From Herpetosiphonaceae bacterium (GTDB taxonomy: Bacteria; Chloroflexota; Chloroflexia; Chloroflexales; Kallotenuaceae), in assembly GCA_036374795.1 (NCBI GenBank), contig DASUTC010000332.1, positions 1 through 54,701 of the forward strand: 54,701 nt of DNA, in the 5' to 3' direction. Shown one piece after another: positions 49,501 to 54,701 of this stretch. The stretch's first letter is position 1, and the number at the start of each line of letters is the position of its first letter. A model generated the notes under the pieces. That model did no database searches. It saw nothing but the letters and a program-made list of their open reading frames with translations, and had not been told where the DNA came from. The position numbers were made by a program, and so were the translations under genes.

Positions 49501-52500
49501 GTACGCGCCGCCCGCCTTCAGCACGCCCAGCACGCCGACGACCATCTCGATCGAGCGCTCGACGCATACGCCTACCCGCGTATCCGGCCCGACGCCCAGC
49601 GCGCGCAGCTCGTGCGCCAGGTGATTGGCACGCCGATTCAGCTCATCGTACGATAGGAAGCGATCGTGGAAGACTACCGCCCGCGCCGCCGGTGTGCGCT
49701 CTGCCTGCGCCTCGATCAGCGCGTGGATCGGCTGCACCGCGCGATCGGCCTGCATCGCGTTCCAGGCGGTCAGCACGCGCTCGCGCTCCGGCTCTGCCAG
49801 CAGCGGCAGCCTGCCGATCGGCTGTGCGGGATCGGCGACGATGCCCTCCAGCAGCGTCTGGAAATGGCGCAGCATACGCGCGATCGTCGCGTCGTCGAAG
49901 AGATCGGTGCTGTACTCAAGCGCGCCGCCCAGGCCGTCCGCACGCTCCCACATGAACATCGTCAGATCGAACTTGGACGTGCCGCTGTCCACATCCAGCG
50001 CCATAAAGGTCAGATCTTCGACGTTGAGCGGCGGCAGCGGCGCGTTCTGGAGCGCGAACGCCACCTGGAAGATCGGCTGGCGGCTCAGATCGCGATCGGG
50101 ATGCAACTGCTCGACCAGATACTCGAAGGGCAAGTCCTGATGCATGTACGCGCCCAGCGCCACCTCGCGCACGCGCAGCAGCAGCTCGCGGAAGCTCGGA
50201 TTGCCCGACAGATCCGTGCGCAGCACCAGCGTGTTGACGAAAAAGCCGATCAGCGGCTCGGTTTCCTGGCGCGTGCGGTTGGCGATCGGCGAGCTGACCA
50301 GCAGATCATCCTGGCCGCTGTAGCGGTAGAGCAAGGTCTGCCAGGCCGCCAGCAGCGTCATGTAGAGCGTGGCCGACTCGCGCTGGCTCAGCGCGATCAG
50401 CGCATCGTGGAGCGCCCTGGGCATGACGAAGCGCTGCGTGCTGCCCCGGAACGATTGGACCGGCGGGCGCGGATGATCGGTCGGCAGCTCCAGCACCGGC
50501 AGCTCGCCGCCGAGATGCTCTTTCCAGTAGCTAAGCTGCTGCTCAAGCACCGCGCCCTGCAACCACTGGCGCTGCCAGACGGCAAAATCGGCGTACTGGA
50601 TCAACAGCGGCGGCAGATCGTTCGCGCCATGCGGGCTGATGATCCCGGCAAAGGTCGAGTAGAGCGCCGCCAGCTCGCGGATCAAAATGCCCATCGACCA
50701 GCCATCCGAGACGATATGATGCATCGTCAGCAGCACGATATGGTCGGTATCGCTCAGGCGCAGCAGCGTGGCGCGCAGCACCGGGCCGTGGGCCAGATCA
50801 AAGGGCTGCTGCGCCTCGGCGGTGGCAAGCTGCCGCGCACGGTCGTCGCGCGCGGCCTCCGGCAGCGCGCGCAGATCAACGACCGGCAGCGGGATCGGCA
50901 TGTCGGGCGTGATCACCTGCACCGGCGCGCCATCTCGCGCCATGAAAGTCGTGCGCAGCGCCTCATGCCGCCGCACAATCTGGCTGAGACTTCGCGCCAG
51001 GGCTGCCTCGTCCAGCCGCCCGATCAGCCGCACGGCGGCGGGCACGTTATAGAATGGATTGCCGGGCACAAGCTGATCGAGAAACCAGAGCCGCTGCTGG
51101 GCAAACGAGAGCGGCAGCGGCTGCTCGCGCGGCACTGGCACCAGCGGCGGCGCGGCGGCGATCACCGCCGCTGTGCGCGCGGCATCGATGCGCTCGGCCA
51201 GGCCCGCGACGGTCGGCGCTTCAAAGACCGCGCGCAGCGGCAGCTCGACCTCGAACGCATCGCGCACGCGGGTGATCACCTGGGTGGCGAGCAGCGAGTG
51301 ACCGCCGAGCTCGAAGAAGTTGTCGTGCAGCCCGGCGCGCTCGACGCCCAGGATGCTGGCCCAGATCCCCGCAACCATCTGCTCGGTCGGCGTGCGCGGC
51401 GCGACGAACGCGCCTGTTGTCTCGAAGCTGCCCTGGTCGGGCGCCGGCAAGGCTTTGCGATCGACCTTGCCGCTGGGCGTGACCGGCAGCGCGGGCAGCA
51501 CCACAAACACACTCGGCACCATGTACTCCGGCAGATGCTCCTTCAGGTAGGCGCGGAGTTCGGAGTTTCGAGTTCCACGTTCCACGTTCCACGTTTCAGG
51601 TTCCGGCTGCCCAGTTCCTTTGTGCTTTTGTTCCGGTGTTCCTTTGTTCCCCTGTTCTACCACGTACGCTACCAACCGTTTCTGCGGGTGCCCGCCTGCG
51701 GGCGACAGATCCTCCCGCGCCACGACCACCGCGTCCTGTATCGCAGGATGCCGGTTGAGCACGGCCTCGACCTCGCCCAGCTCGACGCGGAAGCCGCGAA
51801 TCTTGACCTGATGGTCGATCCGGCCCAGGAATTGAATCGTGCCGTCTGGCCGGTAGCGCGCCAGATCGCCGCTCTTGTAGAGCCGCCCGCCCGATCCGCC
51901 GAACGGATCGGGAACGTACTTCTCGGCGGTCAGATCGGGCCGGTTGCAGTAGTCGCGCGCCAGGCACACGCCGCCGATATAGACCTCGCCCGCCACGCCG
52001 ACCGGCACCGGCTGAAGCTGCCGATCCAGCAGATAGATCTGCGTGTTGGCGATCGGACGACCGATCGGCGGCAGCGCGGGCCACTCGTGTGGATCGCCCG
52101 CCAGAATATGCGCGGTACAGACATGCGTCTCGGACGGGCCGTAGTAGTTCTGCAAGCGCGCGCCCGGAAGCTGTTCAAAGAGCCTGACGATCTGCCGTGT
52201 CACCTGCAACTGCTCGCCCGCCGTCAGCAGATCGCGGATACCGCCGGGCACCGTGCCATAGCTATCGGCGACCTCGGCCAGTTGTTGCAGCGCGACAAAC
52301 GGCAGGAACATCCACTCCACCGCGTGCTCGCGCAGCACATGCAGCAGCGCCACCGAATCGCGGCGGATCTCCTCGCTGATCATCACCAGCCTGCCGCCCC
52401 GATACCACGTGGCAAACATCTCCTGAAACGAGGCGTCGAAGCTGATCGGCGCGAACTGCACGGTCGTCGGCGGATGCTGCCCCGGCGTCGAGTCGCGCAG

Positions 52501-54402
52501 CCCCCAGGCGATCAGGTTCATCAGCGCGCGATGCGGCATGCTGATCCCTTTGGGCCAGCCCGTCGAGCCGGAGGTGTAGATCACATACGCCAGATGGTCG
52601 GGGTCCACGTCGCGGCGGGGATTATCGTCCGGCTGCTCCGCGATCGTCGGCCAGTCGGTATCCAGGCAGCGCACGTGCAGGCCGTGGCTGGGCAGGCGCT
52701 CCCGCAGCCGCTCCTGGGTCAGCAGCACCAGCGCCCGCGCGTCGTGGAGCATATACTCCAGCCGCTCCAGCGGATAGGCCGGATCGAGCGGCAGGTACGC
52801 GCCGCCCGCCTTGAGGATGCCCAGCACGCCGATCATCAGGTCCGGCGAGCGCTCGACGCACAGGCCGACGCAGACATCGGGGCCAACGCCCAGGGCACGA
52901 AGCTGATGTGCGAGCTGGTTGGATCGGCGATTCAGCTCGGCGTAGCTCAGCGACCGGTCCGCGCCGACCACGGCAATCGCGTCGGGCGTGCGCGCCGCCT
53001 GCGCCTCGAAGGGATCGCACACGTCGCCGCGCTGCGGATACTCCGCCGTCGTCGCGTTCCACTCCACGAGCAACTGGTGCCGCTCTTCGACAGTCAGGAT
53101 CGAGATGTCGCCAAGGCGCTGCATCGGATCGGCGATCAGCGCGTCCAGCACCGTCCGCAGATGGCCCAGCACCCGCGCGATCGTCGCGTCGTCGAAGCGC
53201 TGGCGATCGTAGGAAATATCCACGATCAGGTTCGGACGGGACTCGGCGATGATCGTCAGCGGATAGTTGGTGCGGCGCAGCAGTTGTAGGCTCCGGTTGC
53301 GCTCGGCGCTCTCGAAGGGAAAGTTTTCAATGACGACGATGCTTTCAAAGAGCGACGTGCCGCGCGGCAGATCGCTCCACTGCTGCACGTCGAGCAGCGG
53401 GCTGTGCTCGTACTGGCGCAGCTCGGCCAGATGGCCCTGAATCTGCTCCAGCCAGGTCGCCAGCGCTGCCGCAGGCTGGATCTGCACCCGCAGCGGCAGC
53501 GTGTTGATGAATACGCCGATCATCGCGTCGCTGCCCGCCAGCTTCGGCGAGCGCCCGGAGACGGTCACGCCGTACACGATGTCGCTCTCGCCGCTGTAGC
53601 GGCTGAGCAGCAGCGCCCACGCGCCCTGGACGATCGTGCTGAGCGTGAGATGGTGCTGCCGCGCCGCCTCTAGCAGCGCCGCCGTGCTCTCCAGCGAGAA
53701 GACAAGACTCTGCTCCGTATAGCGCGTGGACTCGTCGATCGGCGCTGGCACGGGTGTGTCGATGCCAAGCGGCGTAGGCGTGCGAAAGCCGCGCAGCGTG
53801 TCGCGCCAGAACTCCTCGGCGCGATCAAGATCTTGCTCCCGCAGCCAGGTGATGTAGTCGCGGTACGGACGTACACGTTTCGCCTGGGGCTGCTGACGAT
53901 TGTGCAGCGCCTCGTAGACCGCCAGAACCTCGCCGAGCAGCAAGGACACCGACCAGCCATCCAATAAAATATGGTGGTAGCTCCAGACAAACCGAAACTC
54001 GTCGTCAGCAAGCTGGATCAGCGACAGCCGCAGCAGCGGCGGCGCGTTGAACTGAAAGCCTTTGCGCCGGTCGGCAGCGAGATACGCTTCGATCCGCGAC
54101 TCCTGCTCGTCGGAGGGCAGATCCCGCCAGTCCAGAAAAACAAACGGCACGTCGACCCGTCGATGAACCACCTGGAGCGGCTCGTCCAGATCTTCCCAGA
54201 AGAACGATGTGCGCAGCACTGCATGACGCTCGATCAGCCGCTGCCAGGCCCGCGCAAAGGCCGCGATGTCGATCGCGTAGGGCAGCGGCCAGATATACTG
54301 CTCGACATAGACGCCTGTCTCCGGGGTGTAGAGGCTATGGAAAAGGATGCCTTGCTGGATCGGTGAGAGCCGATAAATATCGACAATATCCTCTTGATTC
54401 AC
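46579..54402 (-). CDS. NRPS, C-A-T-C-A(MT)-T (second residue N-methyl aromatic)
   Basis: The 2607-residue synthetase begins with a C domain (about 8-440, YRLSPIQQGILFHSL, intact YHHILLDGWS). A1 follows (about 460-990, YTSGSTGWPKG, NYYGPSETHVCTA) and T1 near 1033 (LGGHSLLATQ). C2 covers about 1100-1540 (MHHIVSDGWSMG). A2 (about 1560-2450) carries an inserted methyltransferase at about 2040-2280 (VLELGCGTGLLLFRI), and T2 lies near 2520. A2 specificity residues read D-A-S-T-I-A-A-I-G-K, close to the Tyr code DASTVAAVCK and the Phe code DAWTIAAVCK. A1 reads D-A-Q-M-L-A-Y-V-C-K, which I cannot assign. The GTG start at 54402 has AGGAG 8-9 nt upstream. A C domain at the very N-terminus suggests acyl-chain initiation or an upstream module outside the window. 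Confidence 0.9.
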   Translation of the reverse strand: MNQEDIVDIYRLSPIQQGILFHSLYTPETGVYVEQYIWPLPYAIDIAAFARAWQRLIERHAVLRTSFFWEDLDEPLQVVHRRVDVPFVFLDWRDLPSDEQESRIEAYLAADRRKGFQFNAPPLLRLSLIQLADDEFRFVWSYHHILLDGWSVSLLLGEVLAVYEALHNRQQPQAKRVRPYRDYITWLREQDLDRAEEFWRDTLRGFRTPTPLGIDTPVPAPIDESTRYTEQSLVFSLESTAALLEAARQHHLTLSTIVQGAWALLLSRYSGESDIVYGVTVSGRSPKLAGSDAMIGVFINTLPLRVQIQPAAALATWLEQIQGHLAELRQYEHSPLLDVQQWSDLPRGTSLFESIVVIENFPFESAERNRSLQLLRRTNYPLTIIAESRPNLIVDISYDRQRFDDATIARVLGHLRTVLDALIADPMQRLGDISILTVEERHQLLVEWNATTAEYPQRGDVCDPFEAQAARTPDAIAVVGADRSLSYAELNRRSNQLAHQLRALGVGPDVCVGLCVERSPDLMIGVLGILKAGGAYLPLDPAYPLERLEYMLHDARALVLLTQERLRERLPSHGLHVRCLDTDWPTIAEQPDDNPRRDVDPDHLAYVIYTSGSTGWPKGISMPHRALMNLIAWGLRDSTPGQHPPTTVQFAPISFDASFQEMFATWYRGGRLVMISEEIRRDSVALLHVLREHAVEWMFLPFVALQQLAEVADSYGTVPGGIRDLLTAGEQLQVTRQIVRLFEQLPGARLQNYYGPSETHVCTAHILAGDPHEWPALPPIGRPIANTQIYLLDRQLQPVPVGVAGEVYIGGVCLARDYCNRPDLTAEKYVPDPFGGSGGRLYKSGDLARYRPDGTIQFLGRIDHQVKIRGFRVELGEVEAVLNRHPAIQDAVVVAREDLSPAGGHPQKRLVAYVVEQGNKGTPEQKHKGTGQPEPETWNVERGTRNSELRAYLKEHLPEYMVPSVFVVLPALPVTPSGKVDRKALPAPDQGSFETTGAFVAPRTPTEQMVAGIWASILGVERAGLHDNFFELGGHSLLATQVITRVRDAFEVELPLRAVFEAPTVAGLAERIDAARTAAVIAAAPPLVPVPREQPLPLSFAQQRLWFLDQLVPGNPFYNVPAAVRLIGRLDEAALARSLSQIVRRHEALRTTFMARDGAPVQVITPDMPIPLPVVDLRALPEAARDDRARQLATAEAQQPFDLAHGPVLRATLLRLSDTDHIVLLTMHHIVSDGWSMGILIRELAALYSTFAGIISPHGANDLPPLLIQYADFAVWQRQWLQGAVLEQQLSYWKEHLGGELPVLELPTDHPRPPVQSFRGSTQRFVMPRALHDALIALSQRESATLYMTLLAAWQTLLYRYSGQDDLLVSSPIANRTRQETEPLIGFFVNTLVLRTDLSGNPSFRELLLRVREVALGAYMHQDLPFEYLVEQLHPDRDLSRQPIFQVAFALQNAPLPPLNVEDLTFMALDVDSGTSKFDLTMFMWERADGLGGALEYSTDLFDDATIARMLRHFQTLLEGIVADPAQPIGRLPLLAEPERERVLTAWNAMQADRAVQPIHALIEAQAERTPAARAVVFHDRFLSYDELNRRANHLAHELRALGVGPDTRVGVCVERSIEMVVGVLGVLKAGGAYVPIDPAYPRERIQFMLDDAQAPVLLTQSRLQPTLPQTESRIVCLDTEWERIAGQPATNPVCHVDPYHLAYVIYTSGSTGWPKGVLIAHRGLCNLVWEQIAAFGIVPESRVLQFASLSFDASASEIFTTLVAGASLHLAERELILSRPALLQFLRDSAITVATLPPSMLTLLPSEEVPGLQTVISAGESCPAELARQWSAGHRFVNAYGPTEATIGPTLYHVTALPADVTTVPIGRPIANIRAYVLDPYGEPVPLGVPGELHIGGVGLARGYHNRPALTAERFIPDPFGGEPGSRLYRTGDRVRLLPDGNLEYLGRIDDQVKVRGFRIELDEIAAALRQHPAVREAVVTTHGAESGERRLVAYVVAEQRTTFKEQSERQELETRSSELETQNAEQITQWQQLFEETYREVGPQQDPTFNTSGWNSSYSGLPIPDAQMRVWVEQTVTRIKALRPRRVLELGCGTGLLLFRIAPECERYVGTDFSRAALHSVQQQAAQSLPQVTLLQRTADDFSGIEPGSFDTVIINSVVQYFPSGEYLLRVLEGAVEAVAEGGQIFIGDVRSLPLLEALHASVQLYQAASSLTKAQLQQRVRARIAQEEELLIDPAFFVALRQHLPQIGMVDVRLKRGRNDNELTRFRYDVTLHVGKRPTAHTAGQHLDWQQDGLSVAAVRELLAAHAPEALTIAHVPNARVQSDVRLAALLAASDGAATVGDLRRALSSGGVDPEDLWSLGDALPYAVGISWSDTPDRFDVTFRRRAAAEHDTEASTGYTVDLAQLKPWSGYVNNPLQGRFARRLVPQLRRFLDARLPEYMLPAAFVLLDALPLTPNGKIERRALPEPESLRPTLDTGYVAPRTELEQTAAAIWSDLLQIDRVGMNDNFFDLGGHSLLLVQLHSRLRDALSREISVIDLFKYPTISALSEHLSHEGAAPVDVVESAQEPTPQRSELRREGVRRQKDLRQRHRANKQQVGDQDDE
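48327..48407. repeat. Heptad repeat array inside the second A domain
   Basis: The plus strand reads TTTTGAGTTTCGAGCTCGGA and continues in 7-bp register to TTTGTTCTG. In the sense direction it encodes KEQSERQELETRSSELETQN, after RRLVAYVVAEQ and before the methyltransferase domain. Confidence 0.85.
51554..51659. repeat. Heptad repeat array inside the first A domain
   Basis: The plus strand reads GCGGAGTTCGGAGTTTCGAG, then GTTCCAC repeated, then TTGTTCC-type units. In the sense direction it encodes KGTPEQKHKGTGQPEPETWN and ERGTRNSELRAYLKEHL, after KRLVAYVVEQ. No methyltransferase follows in this A domain. Confidence 0.85.
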
Positions 54403-54701
54403 GGCGCGCGCTCCTGACGCTGGTGATAGACATATCGAGGGCTACCGGTGCAAGTTTCTGGACCTTGAGGATCTCAAGGTTCGGTGAGTGCTCAACCTGC
54501 GGTGGCAGAAAGATGCAATGAATGTGGAGATGTATAATTTTAATATAACACTCTGCGCTCATCGGCACAAGCCGCACCGATCGCCCCTTTTTCGTCAGCG
54601 ATCTTACTACTCCTTAACCTGACAGGACGTACGCAGTGGTCTTAACGGCCTTCGGCAGAGCGGTACCGCATTGGTCAAGGTTGTGTGGTTTTGTGCCCTT
54701 C
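54403..54701. other. Non-coding flank upstream of the NRPS-PKS operon
   Basis: About 300 bp with no credible gene. The AT-rich patch at 54523-54550 contains the possible promoter. The sequence runs off the window. Confidence 0.45.
54542..54570 (-). promoter_or_regulatory. Possible promoter of the NRPS-PKS operon
   Basis: On the minus strand there is TTGTGC (3 of 6), a 17-bp spacer and TATATT (5 of 6), in an AT-rich patch about 140 nt before the GTG start. Confidence 0.4.

Noticed and set aside
49666-53289. A 1207-codon open frame on the plus strand, antisense to the NRPS
   Set aside because: It is the complement of conserved NRPS domains in a high-GC gene, has no SD or recognisable domain and shows an Arg/His/Gln-rich composition typical of shadow frames.

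Overview
The window is high-GC bacterial DNA with a Chloroflexota-like character, probably class Chloroflexia. This is an inference from gene content and style: citramalate synthase, three-GAF histidine kinases, DUF4256, large NRPS/PKS genes and families of short interspersed repeats. No rRNA, tRNA or CRISPR array was seen. Layout: (1) 28-11943, minus strand, is a branched-chain amino acid operon in transcription order: promoter, leader peptide, attenuator, ilvD, ilvB, ilvN, a 40-residue Trp-rich protein, ilvC, a four-helix-bundle protein, leuA, pheA, cimA, ilvE. The leader encodes 12 consecutive Ile/Leu/Val codons. An 8-nt segment at its 3' end competes with the terminator 3' arm for the same partner, which is a complete ribosome-mediated attenuator. 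(2) 12132-22390 holds single genes: a secreted CHRD protein, a GNAT acetyltransferase, an erythromycin-esterase-like protein, a styrene/indole-monooxygenase-like flavoprotein, a secreted C39-type protease, two class III aminotransferases, a methyltransferase with an N-terminal zinc ribbon, and a GrpB-family protein. (3) 22551-35909 is a mixed region: carB, a frameshifted metalloprotease, secreted and membrane proteins, a UbiD decarboxylase, tlyA, a LiaS/LiaR-like two-component pair, and a small acquired-looking patch (ribbon-helix-helix protein, DUF4256 protein, LysE remnant). It also contains a gene that ordinary ORF calling truncates: a SelW/Rdx-family protein whose CxxC motif is CxxU, encoded by an in-frame TGA (30272-30517). 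(4) 36012-54402, minus strand, is a three-gene NRPS-PKS assembly line that continues to the right-hand non-coding flank. The order is C-A-T-C-A(MT)-T, then KS-AT-ACP, then C-A(MT)-T-E-C. A likely backbone is X, then N-methyl aromatic residue, then an unreduced malonate-derived unit, then N-methyl-Ser. The epimerase-like domain and the terminal condensation domain have both lost the second His of the HHxxxDG motif, and no thioesterase is present. Across the window runs a family of degenerate 7-bp tandem repeats (GTTCNNN, or GAAC-rich on the other strand). They fill many intergenic gaps and are also inserted in frame inside cimA and, at the same domain boundary, inside all three NRPS adenylation domains. 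There they encode 7-residue periodic peptides such as ETxNSEL. A second short element (core GGTACC...GGGTGC) and a REP-like hairpin family accompany them. Attenuator, recoded selenoprotein and in-frame repeat insertions are the three observations most worth follow-up.
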